Source of the DNA: Candidatus Pantoea bituminis
GTDB lineage: Bacteria; Pseudomonadota; Gammaproteobacteria; Enterobacterales; Enterobacteriaceae
DNA: 64,000 bases
NCBI RefSeq assembly: GCF_018842675.1
Contig: NZ_JAGTWO010000004.1
Coordinates: 3,944,184-4,008,183, forward strand
Reading direction: 5' to 3'
The position numbers were made by a program, and so were the translations under genes. The notes under the pieces were generated by a model that did no database searches, was not told the DNA's origin, and saw nothing but the letters and a program-made list of their open reading frames with translations. Positions 27,956 through 37,081 of the stretch are shown here, piece by piece. Position 1 is the stretch's first letter. Every line of letters starts with the position of its first letter.

Positions 27956-29149
27956 ATGATGAATAAATTAGAAAATCGCCGATTACTGGTGATGTTGATT
28001 GTATTGGTCGCGGTAGGGCAGATGGCACAAACCATTTATGTTCCGGCGATGGCCAGCATGGCGGAAGCGTTAAACGTGCGCGATGGCACGATGCAACGCG
28101 TCATGGCAGCTTATTTAATTACCTACGGCGGATCGCAGCTGATCTACGGCCCGCTGTCTGACAGTGTTGGTCGCCGCCCGGTGATCCTTGTCGGTATGAT
28201 GATCTTTATGATCGGCGCATTAACCGCCATGTTTGCCCCTTCGCTCAGCGTTCTGGTGCTGGGCAGCGCGATTCAGGGCATGGGAACCGGCGTGGCGGGC
28301 GTGATGGCGCGTACCATGCCGCGCGATCTCTATTCAGGTCAGGCGCTGCGCCAGGCAAATAGCCTGCTGAATATGGGCATTTTGGTCAGCCCGCTGTTGG
28401 CACCCGTGATCGGCGCCATGTTAACGCAGCTGTTTGGCTGGCATGCCTGTTTCGCCTTTTTACTGTTACTGTGCCTGGCAGTCACCAGCGCGATGGCGCG
28501 TTGGTTGCCAGAAACCCGGCCCTACAGCGCCGAAGTGACACCCTTTCTAAAGCGCTATAGCCGCTTGCTGAGCGACACCCACTTCGTGCGCTACATCATT
28601 CTGTTGATTGGCGCGCTGGCAGGCATTGCCGTGTTTGAAGCCAGCTGCGGCGTATTGCTTGGCGGTGTGTTGGGGCTGAGCAGCTTAACCGTCAGCATCC
28701 TATTTATTCTGCCTATTCCTGCGGCTTTCTTTGGTGCGTGGTTTGCCGGGCGTGAACAGCGTTCATGGCACAGCCTGATGTGGTGTGGTGTGAATAGCTG
28801 TTTACTGGCGGGCATTCTGATGTGGATTCCTGCTTGGTTTGGCGTGATGAACATCTGGACGCTGCTGGTGCCTGCGGCGCTATTCTTCTTCGGCGCGGGT
28901 ATGCTGTTCCCGTTGGCGACATCAGGCGCAATGGAACCTTATGCATGGCTGGCGGGCAGCGCAGGCGCATTGATTGGCGGTTTACAGAATTTAGGGGCTG
29001 GGCTGGTGGCGTGGCTGTCAGCGTTGATGCCGCAGCGCGATCAGTTCAGCATTGGCATGTTGATGTTTTTCACTGCGCTGGTGATGCTGCTGTGTTGGTT
29101 GCCACTCTCGCGTCAGCCGGAGAGCAGCAACCAGCCGGTTACAGGATAA
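27956..29149 (+). CDS. emrD: Multidrug efflux MFS transporter EmrD
   Basis: A 397-residue, 12-helix major-facilitator protein. The N-terminal block VAVGQMAQTIYVPAMASMAEALNVR and motif A YGPLSDSVGRRPVILVG fit EmrD (394 residues in E. coli), as do GMGTGVAGVMARTMPRDLY and SILFILPIPAAFFGAWFAG. EmrD exports hydrophobic uncouplers and some detergents by proton antiport. Two ATG codons (27956, 27959) are possible starts. In E. coli emrD lies elsewhere, so its place between fpr and glpX is a lineage feature. Convergent with glpX, overlapping by 11 bases. Confidence 0.92.
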   Translation: MMNKLENRRLLVMLIVLVAVGQMAQTIYVPAMASMAEALNVRDGTMQRVMAAYLITYGGSQLIYGPLSDSVGRRPVILVGMMIFMIGALTAMFAPSLSVLVLGSAIQGMGTGVAGVMARTMPRDLYSGQALRQANSLLNMGILVSPLLAPVIGAMLTQLFGWHACFAFLLLLCLAVTSAMARWLPETRPYSAEVTPFLKRYSRLLSDTHFVRYIILLIGALAGIAVFEASCGVLLGGVLGLSSLTVSILFILPIPAAFFGAWFAGREQRSWHSLMWCGVNSCLLAGILMWIPAWFGVMNIWTLLVPAALFFFGAGMLFPLATSGAMEPYAWLAGSAGALIGGLQNLGAGLVAWLSALMPQRDQFSIGMLMFFTALVMLLCWLPLSRQPESSNQPVTG

Positions 29150-30149
29150 ATTGATGCAGCGCCGGATCTTTGCGATCGAGATAGTGAATAGACTGGATGC
29201 GGCGAATGGTGCGCGATTTACCGCGAATCAATAAGGTTTCACTGGTGGCGATATTGCCCTGGCGCGTAATGCCCTTGAGCAAATCGCCGCTGGTGATGCC
29301 GGTGGCGGCAAAAATGACGTTGTCATTACGCGCCATCGCATCCAGCGTTAGCAGCTTGCCCGCTTCAATCTTCATTTCAGCGCAGCGTTTTAACTCTTGC
29401 TCGCCAATCAAACGGTTTTGTTCGTTATCACCTTTGACCTGATGACGGGCTAACAGCCGTCCTTGCATATCACCATCCAAGGCACGAATCACCGCTGCCG
29501 ACACCACACCTTCAGGCGCGCCGCCGATGCCGTACATCACGTCCACTTCGCTGTCTGGCATGCAGGTTAAAATTGACGCGGCAACATCGCCATCCGGGAA
29601 AGTAAACACCCGCACACCAAGTTGTTGTAGCTGCTTAATCACGTCATCGTGGCGCGGCTTGGCCAAAATTGACACGGTTAATTGTTCGAGTGGTTTGTTC
29701 ATCGCGGCGGCGATGTTGCGTAAATTGGTTTCCAAAGGCAGGTCGAGATTGATATGACCTCGCGCCGCTGGGCCGACAATCAACTTCTCCATGTACATGT
29801 CTGGCGCATGCAAAAAGCTGCCCTTGTCGCCCACGGCCAGCACGGCGAGCGCATTGGCTTGGCCCATTGCGGTCATGCGGGTGCCTTCAATCGGATCGAC
29901 GGCAATATCCACCGCGTCGCCGCTGCCGGTTCCCACTTTTTCTCCGATATAGAGCATCGGTGCTTCGTCGATTTCACCTTCGCCGATCACAATCTGGCCG
30001 TCGATATTGATGGTGTTTAACACGTGACGCATTGCGTGGACAGCTGCGCCGTCGGCAGCATTTTTATCGCCGCGGCCTAACCAGCTGTATCCCGCTAAGG
30101 CGGCAGCTTCGGTTACGCGGGAAAATTCAATGGCAAGTTCTCGTTTCAT
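29139..30149 (-). CDS. glpX: Class II fructose-1,6-bisphosphatase
   Basis: GlpX dephosphorylates fructose-1,6-bisphosphate for gluconeogenesis, as when growing on glycerol. At 336 residues it equals E. coli. Motifs are the metal-binding [20 protein letters not shown] near residues 80-100 and [15 protein letters not shown] near 57. The reading frame is open for 66 more codons upstream, but the ATG at 30149 gives the family start [21 protein letters not shown]. It follows glpFK on the same strand; a strong hairpin at 30206-30233 lies between glpK and glpX. Confidence 0.97.
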   Translation of the reverse strand: MKRELAIEFSRVTEAAALAGYSWLGRGDKNAADGAAVHAMRHVLNTINIDGQIVIGEGEIDEAPMLYIGEKVGTGSGDAVDIAVDPIEGTRMTAMGQANALAVLAVGDKGSFLHAPDMYMEKLIVGPAARGHINLDLPLETNLRNIAAAMNKPLEQLTVSILAKPRHDDVIKQLQQLGVRVFTFPDGDVAASILTCMPDSEVDVMYGIGGAPEGVVSAAVIRALDGDMQGRLLARHQVKGDNEQNRLIGEQELKRCAEMKIEAGKLLTLDAMARNDNVIFAATGITSGDLLKGITRQGNIATSETLLIRGKSRTIRRIQSIHYLDRKDPALHQFIL

Positions 30150-30205
30150 GGCATGCACCTGACAAAAAACAGGCGAGCAGTGTAGCACAGCGGGGAGAGG
30201 GCGGG

Positions 30206-30233
30206 AAAAAGGCCCGCGACACGCGTCGCGGGC
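30206..30233 (-). terminator. Terminator between glpK and glpX
   Basis: On the minus strand GCCCGCGAC and GTCGCGGGC form a perfect 9-bp stem with loop GCGT, followed by CTTTTTC. It starts 9 bases after the glpK stop. Expression of glpX would need read-through or its own promoter. Confidence 0.8.
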
Positions 30234-30241
30234 TGACAGCA

Positions 30242-31755
30242 TTACTCTTGTTCTTCCCACGCTTGCGCGCGAGCAACGGCTTTTTCCAACCGGCATAACG
30301 GAAGTTACGCTCGGTGGTTTCAAGGCTTGGACGGAATTCACGCTCAATCACTGATTTGGCGCGCACTTCCTCCAGGTCTTTCCAGAAGCCGACGGCCAGA
30401 CCTGCCAGATAAGCAGAACCCAGCGCAGTCACTTCACGCACTTCTGGACGCTCAACACGCGTGCCGAGAATGTCGGACTGGAACTGCATCAGGAAGTTAT
30501 TTGAAACAGCGCCACCATCGACACGCAGCGCCTGCAGGCGGGTGTTGGCATCGTTCTGCATCGCTTCCAGCACATCACGCGTTTGGTAAGCGATCGATTC
30601 CAGCGTCGCGCGAATGATGTGGTTGGCATTAGCACCACGCGTCAGGCCAAACAATGCGCCGCGTGCATACGGGTCCCAATACGGTGCACCCAAACCGGTG
30701 AAGGCTGGCACCATATAAACGCCATTACTGTCTTTGACTTTCATTGCAAAGTATTCAGAGTCAGCGGCATCGCTGATCAGCTTCATCTCGTCACGCAGCC
30801 ACTGAATCGCCGCACCACCAATGAATACTGCACCTTCCAGCGCATAGTTAACTTCGCCACGTGGACCGCAAGCGATGGTCGTCAACAAACCATGCGTTGA
30901 GGTCACTGCTTCGGTGCCGGTGTTCATCAGCATGAAGCAGCCGGTGCCGTAAGTATTTTTTGCCATGCCAGGTTGCACGCACAGCTGGCCGTAAAGCGCT
31001 GCTTGCTGGTCACCTGCAATACCGGCGATTGGAATACGTGTACCGCCTTTACCACCGATGTTGGTCTGGCCGTAAACTTCAGAAGAGGATTTAACCTCTG
31101 GCAGCATCTCACGCGGAATATCGAGAATATCCAGCATGCGCTGATCCCACTCCAGCTTATGGATGTTGAACATCATCGTACGTGAGGCGTTGGTGTAATC
31201 AGTGATATGCACCCGTCCTTGCGTCATTTTCCATACCAGCCAGGTATCAACCGTACCAAACAGCAGTTCACCGCGTTTCGCACGTTCACGTGAGCCTTCT
31301 ACATGATCCAGAATCCACTTCACTTTAGTGCCGGAGAAGTAAGGGTTAATCACCAAACCGGTGGTGTGCTGGATATACTCTTCCAGTCCCTCTTTCTTTA
31401 GCTTGTGACAATAATCCGCAGTGCGGGGATCTTGCCAAACGATGGCATTATAAATCGGCTTACCGGTTTCTTTATCCCAGACGATGGCGGTTTCACGCTG
31501 GTTAGTGATACCAATTGCCGCGATTTCGTCAGAGCGAATGTCTGCATGTGCCAGCACTTCCACCAGCGTTGAGCTTTGTGAGGCCCAGATATCCATTGGG
31601 TCATGCTCAACCCAGCCCGCTTTCGGGTAGATCTGAGTAAATTCGCGCTGAGATACCGCCACAATATTAGAGTCGTGATCCAGAACGACGGCACGAGAAC
31701 TGGTTGTGCCCTGATCGAGCGCGACAATGTATTTTTTATCGGTGGTAGTAGTCAT
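30242..31755 (-). CDS. glpK: Glycerol kinase, frameshifted at the C-terminus
   Basis: GlpK phosphorylates glycerol to glycerol-3-phosphate and is inhibited by fructose-1,6-bisphosphate and unphosphorylated EIIA-Glc. FGGY-family motifs are visible: [16 protein letters not shown] at the N-terminus, [13 protein letters not shown] near 265 and [20 protein letters not shown] near 415. The frame breaks after FRYAGWKK in the T5 run 30281-30285 on the plus strand; one more base gives [14 protein letters not shown] and a stop at 30242, for 504 residues (E. coli 502). As given, the frame runs on into the glpX leader with unrelated residues. Confidence 0.96.
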
Positions 31756-31784
31756 AAATTCTTTCCTGATGATAAAGGTGAAAC

Positions 31785-32638
31785 TTACGCTTTACGCTGC
31801 TGAGCGCGTGCGACCGGTTTTTCTGTTGTTGTGCTGGCAGGTTCTTGTACTGCGCCAGGCAAATGGCGGCCAATCAGAGCGCGATAACCAAAAGCACCCA
31901 AACAAGCACCTACAATCGGGCCAAAAATCGGCACGAGGAAATAAGGAATATCACGACCGCCGGTAAAGGCCACGTTACCCCAGCCTGCTAACCAAGCGAA
32001 GAGCTTCGGTCCGAAATCACGTGCCGGGTTTAAGGCGAAACCGGTTAATGGACCCATCGCGCCACCAATAATAGCAACCAGAAGGCCAATCAGCAGAGGA
32101 GCCAATGGACCGCGTGGCAGGCCGTTACCGTCATCGGTGAGGCCCATGATTACTGCCATCAATACCGCCGTAATCACCATCTCAACCAAAAATGCCTGAC
32201 CCACGCTGATATGCGGATTTGGGTAGGTTGAGAAAATGCCGGCTAAATCCAGGCTTTCAACTGTGCCGCGCACCATCTGGTGGCTAGATTCATAATCTAA
32301 GAACAGGTTGTAGTACAAGCCGTACACCAGCGCTGCTGCGCAGAAAGCGCCAGCGATCTGCGCCACGATGTAGGGCACCACTTTACGTCCTTCAAAATTA
32401 GCAAACAGGCAAAGTGCGATAGTGATAGCAGGATTTAGATGCGCACCAGATACGCCAGCAGTGAGATACGCTGCCATGGAAACGCCTAAACCCCAGATGA
32501 TACAAATTTCCCACTGACCGAACTCGGCACCGGCGAGTTTTAGCGCTGCCACACAGCCTGCACCAAAAAAATGATTAACCCGGTTCCGATAAACTCGGCA
32601 ATACACTGACCTTTGAGCGTGTTAGTTGTTTGACTCAT
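31785..32638 (-). CDS. glpF: Glycerol facilitator (aquaglyceroporin), frameshifted near the N-terminus
   Basis: GlpF is the inner-membrane channel for glycerol. The two NPA boxes are visible: [11 protein letters not shown] and [11 protein letters not shown]. The N-terminus [21 protein letters not shown] lies in one frame and [20 protein letters not shown] onwards in another; the change is in the A7 run 32565-32571, where eight bases give [14 protein letters not shown]. The reconstructed protein has 284 residues (E. coli 281). First gene of glpF-glpK, 29 bases before glpK. Upstream sit a GlpR operator and a CRP-like site. Confidence 0.96.
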
Positions 32639-32725
32639 AATGTTGTTCCTGAAGCGAGGTTAAATTTTATCAGTTTTTGTTCTCAATCCATGAGTCACCC
32701 AGCTCTATTGTAGGGCTGTTGTAAA

Positions 32726-32746
32726 TTTATCGTTAACGAACATAAA
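32726..32746 (-). promoter_or_regulatory. GlpR operator of glpFK
   Basis: Read leftward, TTTATGTTCGTTAACGATAA matches the GlpR consensus palindrome (TATGTTCG-TAACGATAA type). A second, poorer half-site series (AACGAGAAATAGCGAAATCGA) lies next to it. GlpR represses glpFK in the absence of glycerol-3-phosphate. Confidence 0.82.
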
Positions 32747-32769
32747 CGAGAAATAGCGAAATCGATTTT

Positions 32770-32785
32770 TGTGTGCTGTGTCATA
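32770..32785. promoter_or_regulatory. CRP-like site upstream of glpF
   Basis: TGTGT-N6-TCATA agrees partly with the CRP consensus TGTGA-N6-TCACA. glpFK is CRP-activated in E. coli. Motif match only. Confidence 0.45.
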
Positions 32786-33045
32786 AAAATGCGCGTTTTC
32801 GCGTATTTTTGCTTTCCTTAATCATCATATGCGCGTTCTGGAATGGTGAGCGCGATCGCGCAAAGACGAAACGGCACGATTCTTAGGGTTAAGCTGAAAA
32901 GTGTTACAGACTGCGCCGTAAAAGGCAGCGCTGCTGGACTTGCGCGGTGAGGCTACATACAATCGAAACATCGTTGCTGGCTGAAGCATTCTGTGCTTAA
33001 GCTGGCATCATCAACGCCTTGCAAGATTTAGGAGAGGTCAGAAAG

Positions 33046-33285
33046 ATGTCATTTGAAGTTTTTGAGAAACTGGAAGCGAAAGTACAGCAGGCGATTGATA
33101 CCATCACTCTGCTGCAGATGGAAATCGAAGAGCTGAAAGAGCAGAACAACAACCTGCGTAACGATGCGCAGCAAGCTGCTGGCAATCAAGATGCGCTGGT
33201 GCGCGAAAATCAGCATCTGAAAGAGGAGCAGCATGTCTGGCAAGAACGCCTGCGCGCGCTGCTGGGAAAAATGGAAGAGGTTTAA
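33046..33285 (+). CDS. zapB: Cell division protein ZapB
   Basis: ZapB is a cytoplasmic, almost wholly coiled-coil protein that joins ZapA-FtsZ to MatP and stimulates Z-ring assembly. The 79 residues (E. coli 81) begin [18 protein letters not shown] and show heptads throughout, ending [11 protein letters not shown]. Nine more upstream codons are in frame, but the ATG at 33046 follows GAGAGG and gives the family start. Single gene, with a hairpin terminator shared with rraA. Confidence 0.96.
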   Translation: MSFEVFEKLEAKVQQAIDTITLLQMEIEELKEQNNNLRNDAQQAAGNQDALVRENQHLKEEQHVWQERLRALLGKMEEV

Positions 33286-33301
33286 ACCTCCGCTGATACG
33301 T

Positions 33302-33334
33302 AAAACGGGTGCCGCTGGCACCCGTTTTCGTTTC
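33302..33334. terminator. Bidirectional terminator between zapB and rraA
   Basis: AAAACGGGTGCC and GGCACCCGTTTT form a 12-bp perfect stem with loop GCT; T-rich sequence follows on either strand. It serves both convergent genes. Confidence 0.88.
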
Positions 33335-33339
33335 TGGAT

Positions 33340-33825
33340 TTATTCTATATCCAGCGGATCTTCGGAAAGAATGATACCGGTGTTATCAGCATAGAGATGG
33401 TCGCCAGAAAAGAAGGTCACGCCACCAAAATTGACGCGCACATCGCTTTCGCCAACGCCTTCTCCCGCCGCACCTGCTGGAATCGCAGCAATAGCCTGAA
33501 TGCCAATCTCCAGTTCTTCCAGCTCATCAACCTGGCGAACCGAACCGTAAATCACGATGCCTTCCCACTCGTTTTGCGCCGCTAAACGCGCCAGTTGCGC
33601 ATCGACTAAGGCGCGACGTACTGAGCCGCCGCCGTCTATCAACAGCACACGACCGCGACCATTTTCTTCCAACAGATCGTAAAGCAAGCCGTTGTCTTCA
33701 AAACATTTCACTGTGGTAATCTGACCACCGAATGAGGTGCGCCCACCAAAGTTTGAAAAAAGCGGTTCAACAACATTCACTTCTTCATGGTAGATGTCGC
33801 AGAGTTCAGATGTATCGTATTTCAT
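33340..33825 (-). CDS. rraA: Regulator of RNase E activity A
   Basis: RraA binds RNase E and inhibits mRNA decay. At 161 residues it equals E. coli. The sequence [56 protein letters not shown] and [16 protein letters not shown] is typical. In E. coli the upstream neighbour is menA; here hslU follows directly after 156 bases, with no menA. Confidence 0.96.
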   Translation of the reverse strand: MKYDTSELCDIYHEEVNVVEPLFSNFGGRTSFGGQITTVKCFEDNGLLYDLLEENGRGRVLLIDGGGSVRRALVDAQLARLAAQNEWEGIVIYGSVRQVDELEELEIGIQAIAAIPAGAAGEGVGESDVRVNFGGVTFFSGDHLYADNTGIILSEDPLDIE

Positions 33826-33930
33826 AAGGGTTTCGTCTGTTTGCCACAGGAGCGGTAAGTATATCGCTTTCTACGGATTGTTGGCAAAATCATCACCGGA
33901 TGAAAAGGGCGATGCATCAGCAGTATGCAG

Positions 33931-33958
33931 AAAAAGCCCAACCGGATGGCTGGGCTTT
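33931..33958 (-). terminator. Terminator after hslU
   Basis: On the minus strand AAAGCCCAGCC and GG-TTGGGCTTT pair with a short loop and are followed by a T-run. It begins about 23 bases after the hslU stop. Confidence 0.75.
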
Positions 33959-33981
33959 GAATGAGTATTGGACTAAACGCT

Positions 33982-35319
33982 TTAGAGAATAAAGCGGCTT
34001 AAATCTTCGTCCGCGACCAGCTGATCCAAATGCTGACCAACGTATTCGGCATCGATTGTCACTGATTCACCGCTGCGATCGCTGGCGTCATAAGAGACAT
34101 CTTCCATTAAGCGCTCCAGCACGGTATGTAAACGGCGCGCACCGATGTTCTCGGTGGTTTCGTTGACCTGCCACGCCGCTTCAGCGATGCGACGAATACC
34201 GTCGTCGGTGAAGTGAATTGTCACACCTTCTGTGTTCATCAGCGCCTTGTACTGCACGGTGATGGACGCATTGGGTTCAGTCAGAATGCGCTCGAAGTCA
34301 TTCACCGTCAGCGCCTGCAATTCAACGCGAATTGGTAAACGACCCTGCAATTCTGGAATCAGATCGGACGGGCTGGCAACCTGGAATGCACCTGATGCGA
34401 TAAACAGGATATGGTCAGTTTTTACCATGCCGTGTTTAGTCGAAACGGTACAACCTTCTACCAGCGGCAGCAGGTCGCGCTGTACGCCCTCACGTGATAC
34501 GTCTGGGCCGCCGGCATTCTGACCGCCACGTTTACAGATTTTATCGATCTCATCGATAAACACGATGCCGTGTTGCTCAACAGCTTCAATGGCATCCTGC
34601 TTTAATTCTTCTGGATTCACCAGCTTAGCGGCTTCTTCTTCCACCAGCAGCTTCATCGCTTCTTTGATCTTCAGCTTGCGTGGCTTCTGCTTCTGACCAC
34701 CAATGTTCTGGAACATTGACTGCAGCTGGCTGGTCATCTCTTCCATGCCCGGCGGTGCCATGATCTCTACACCGGCTGAGCTGGCCGCGAGATCAATTTC
34801 AATCTCTTTATCATCCAACTGGCCTTCACGCAGTTTTTTGCGGAATGACTGACGCGCCGCAGACGGTTCGCTGCTTTGCTCAGACTGGCCCCAGTTATTT
34901 TTCGCCGGTGGAATCAGTACGTCGAGAATACGATCTTCCGCCATCTCTTCCGCGCGATATTTGTTCTTTTCAATCGCCTGGCTGCGCACCATTTTGATGG
35001 CTGAGTCGGTCAGGTCGCGGATAATTGAATCCACTTCTTTGCCGACATAGCCCACTTCGGTGAACTTAGTGGCTTCTACTTTAATGAACGGCGCATTGGC
35101 GAGTTTTGCCAGACGACGTGCGATCTCGGTTTTACCGACACCCGTTGGACCGATCATCAGAATATTTTTCGGTGTGACTTCATGACGCAGCTCTTCGTCA
35201 AGCTGCATACGGCGCCAGCGGTTACGCAGTGCAATAGCCACGGCACGCTTAGCGCTGTCCTGGCCGATGATAAAGCGATTAAGTTCGCTGACAATCTCGC
35301 GTGGGGTCATCTCAGACAT
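33982..35319 (-). CDS. hslU: ATP-dependent protease ATPase subunit HslU (ClpY)
   Basis: HslU is the hexameric AAA+ unfoldase feeding the HslV peptidase chamber. The 445-residue protein (E. coli 443) has Walker [16 protein letters not shown] near residues 57-68, an I-domain rich in charged residues (about 110-240), Walker [12 protein letters not shown] near 250, and a sensor region in the C-terminal domain ending LSRFIL, the tail that docks into HslV. It is the second gene of hslV-hslU, 11 bases after hslV. A heat-shock promoter is expected upstream but was not identified. Confidence 0.97.
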   Translation of the reverse strand: MSEMTPREIVSELNRFIIGQDSAKRAVAIALRNRWRRMQLDEELRHEVTPKNILMIGPTGVGKTEIARRLAKLANAPFIKVEATKFTEVGYVGKEVDSIIRDLTDSAIKMVRSQAIEKNKYRAEEMAEDRILDVLIPPAKNNWGQSEQSSEPSAARQSFRKKLREGQLDDKEIEIDLAASSAGVEIMAPPGMEEMTSQLQSMFQNIGGQKQKPRKLKIKEAMKLLVEEEAAKLVNPEELKQDAIEAVEQHGIVFIDEIDKICKRGGQNAGGPDVSREGVQRDLLPLVEGCTVSTKHGMVKTDHILFIASGAFQVASPSDLIPELQGRLPIRVELQALTVNDFERILTEPNASITVQYKALMNTEGVTIHFTDDGIRRIAEAAWQVNETTENIGARRLHTVLERLMEDVSYDASDRSGESVTIDAEYVGQHLDQLVADEDLSRFIL

Positions 35320-35330
35320 GGTTAAAATCC

Positions 35331-35861
35331 TTACGCCTTGGACGGTAATTCTTCGAAATTAACGTTATGGTTAGTGTAAATGCAGATATCACCCGCGATA
35401 TTCAGCGATTTCTCTACGATGTCTCGCGCGCTCAGCTCCGTGTTTTCCAGCATCGCACGGGCCGCAGCTTGTGCGAAAGGACCGCCAGAACCGATTGCGA
35501 TCAAGTCATTTTCTGGCTGAATCACATCACCGTTACCGCTGATAATCAGCGACGCAGACTCATCCGCGACGGCCAGCAGCGCTTCAAGGCGGCGCAGCAT
35601 GCGATCGGTGCGCCAGTCTTTCGCCAGCTCAACGGCAGCTTTGACCAAATGGCCTTGGTGCATTTCCAGTTTACGTTCGAAGAGTTCAAACAGGGTGAAG
35701 GCATCTGCTGTACCGCCAGCGAAACCGGCGATCACTTTATCGTTGTAAAGACGACGCACTTTTTTAACGTTGCCTTTCATTACGGTATTGCCGAGAGTAG
35801 CCTGGCCATCACCGCCAATCACTACCTGGCCGTTGCGTCGTACACTTACTATTGTTGTCAC
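35331..35861 (-). CDS. hslV: ATP-dependent protease peptidase subunit HslV (ClpQ)
   Basis: HslV is a proteasome-like threonine peptidase. The start is a GTG at 35861, as in E. coli, giving (M)[18 protein letters not shown] with the catalytic threonine next to the initiator; AAGGGG lies 7 bases upstream. The open frame runs 19 codons further, but these lack the family sequence. At 176 residues it equals E. coli. Also visible are [26 protein letters not shown] and [15 protein letters not shown]. Transcribed with hslU. Confidence 0.97.
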   Translation of the reverse strand: MTTIVSVRRNGQVVIGGDGQATLGNTVMKGNVKKVRRLYNDKVIAGFAGGTADAFTLFELFERKLEMHQGHLVKAAVELAKDWRTDRMLRRLEALLAVADESASLIISGNGDVIQPENDLIAIGSGGPFAQAAARAMLENTELSARDIVEKSLNIAGDICIYTNHNVNFEELPSKA

Positions 35862-35885
35862 GGGCAGACCCCTTATTGCAGTCGG

Positions 35886-35912
35886 AAAAAGCTCCGCGCA
35901 CAAGGCGCGGAG
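35886..35912 (-). terminator. Terminator after ftsN
   Basis: On the minus strand CTCCGCGC and GCGCGGAG pair with a 5-base loop and are followed by CTTTTTCC. It lies 38 bases after the ftsN stop and before hslV, so hslVU has its own promoter. Confidence 0.8.
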
Positions 35913-35949
35913 TATCATGCAAACAGATATGGGGCGGGTTTAGCGGGTT

Positions 35950-36927
35950 TCAACCCCCGACAGCGAGCGGAATACAGCTTGAGTGTCCAGAACTGCGCAG
36001 ACGTTTGAGTGTGCTATCCGCGGTTGCCCGATCCTTATAAGGTCCGATAACCACGCGATTCCAACCGCCACCTGTCGTGATACGACTTTCAAAACCTTCA
36101 AAGGCTAAGCCAGCACGTACAGATTCAGCCTGATCGGTTCCTTTGAACGAACCACACTGCACCATCCAGCGCTGTGAAGCCGCTTTTTCTGTTGGCTTAG
36201 GCTTCGCGGCCTCTTGCGGTTTCGGCTGCGCGGCGGGCTCACGCGTAACAGGAGCTTGTTGTGCCTGACGCTGCACGCTCTCCTGCTGCTGGCGCTGTTG
36301 AGCTTGCTGCTGAAGTTGTTGCTGTTGACGCTGCTGTTGCTGCTGCTGAAGTTGTTGCTGTTGACGCTGCTGTTGCTGCTGAAGTTGTTGCTGTTGGCGC
36401 TGCTGTTGCTGCTGAACTTGTTGTTGTTGACGCTGGATTTGCTGTAGCTGCTGCTGATGTTGCAGCGTAACCTGACGCTGTGCTGGCGTTTGCTCATTCC
36501 ACGGCACTTCGTTCAGCTGGGTAGGTTGCTGGCGCATGTCAGCCTGCATCTGTTCCAGTAGCTGGCGCTGCTCATCCGTCAGTTGCGTTTGCGACTTCAC
36601 TTCGCCGCCTGAAGAAGGCTCAATTGGCGTAGGCATCGTTACCTGACGATTTTCCAGCTCTTTGATGTACTTCCAGCGCTCTTCAGGCTTCGGCGGTAAG
36701 TCATTGCCGTTGGCTTTATGATCCGTAATTACCGGCGCGTCTTCTTTCTTGTGATGCGCGAGGAACCATAAACCACCGGCAAAGGTCACCAACACCGCAA
36801 CCGCCAGTACAATCATCAATTTCGATGCGCCCGATCCGCCTTTGCTGCTTTTCTTGCCACGACTGGGGCTTTTTTTGCGACGCGTCCCTGTTGAACGCCC
36901 GCGGCCTACATAATCTTTTTGTGCCAC
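35950..36927 (-). CDS. ftsN: Essential cell division protein FtsN, with polyglutamine repeats
   Basis: FtsN triggers septal constriction by activating FtsA/FtsQLB-FtsWI. The 325-residue protein (E. coli 319) starts at a GTG (36927) with (M)AQKDYVGRGRST, a cytoplasmic basic segment, one transmembrane helix at about 37-56, the conserved LPPKPEERWKYIKELENRQ, then a glutamine-rich linker, and the peptidoglycan-binding SPOR domain (about 245-325; SQRWMVQCGSFKGTDQAESVRAGLAFEGF with CGSF and a C-terminal cysteine). The linker carries four copies of an 11-residue Q-rich repeat, listed separately. The open frame extends 27 codons upstream without family sequence. Confidence 0.96.
   Translation of the reverse strand: MAQKDYVGRGRSTGTRRKKSPSRGKKSSKGGSGASKLMIVLAVAVLVTFAGGLWFLAHHKKEDAPVITDHKANGNDLPPKPEERWKYIKELENRQVTMPTPIEPSSGGEVKSQTQLTDEQRQLLEQMQADMRQQPTQLNEVPWNEQTPAQRQVTLQHQQQLQQIQRQQQQVQQQQQRQQQQLQQQQQRQQQQLQQQQQQRQQQQLQQQAQQRQQQESVQRQAQQAPVTREPAAQPKPQEAAKPKPTEKAASQRWMVQCGSFKGTDQAESVRAGLAFEGFESRITTGGGWNRVVIGPYKDRATADSTLKRLRSSGHSSCIPLAVGG
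36307..36441. repeat. 33-bp tandem repeat in ftsN (polyglutamine-coding)
   Basis: Four units beginning CTGCTGAA at 36307, 36343, 36376 and 36409, each 33 bp; an extra CTG separates units 1 and 2, and unit 4 is partly diverged. On the coding strand each unit encodes 11 residues rich in Gln with one Arg and one Leu. Long runs of CTG/TTG triplets make this prone to slippage in whole-codon steps. Confidence 0.88.
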
Positions 36928-37081
36928 TCTCGTTCTGATACCCTTCAAAAAATAATGCCAAATGGGCAATTTTGCTGCTTTTACTCTGCCCGGCAAGGAG
37001 CCCGCCATGTTACTTAAGGGTAGGTACTTTGACCAGCGATGTTCGCCTTAAGAATCTACTGAAAATGAACGGAGATTGCGC

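Larger units (their letters stand above)
32639..33045. other. glpF-zapB divergent control region
   Basis: No open frame of note in these 407 bases. The glpF-proximal half holds the GlpR operator and a CRP-like site; the rest must hold the zapB promoter and leader, where nothing further could be identified with confidence. Confidence 0.7.

Noticed and set aside
35367..36008. 213-codon rightward frame antisense to hslV
   Set aside because: A shadow of hslV and the ftsN 3' end; low-complexity composition follows from the real genes' codons.
36214..36470. Leucine-rich and alanine/valine-rich frames opposite ftsN
   Set aside because: They are produced by reading the CTG/TTG repeats of ftsN on the other strand; not membrane proteins.
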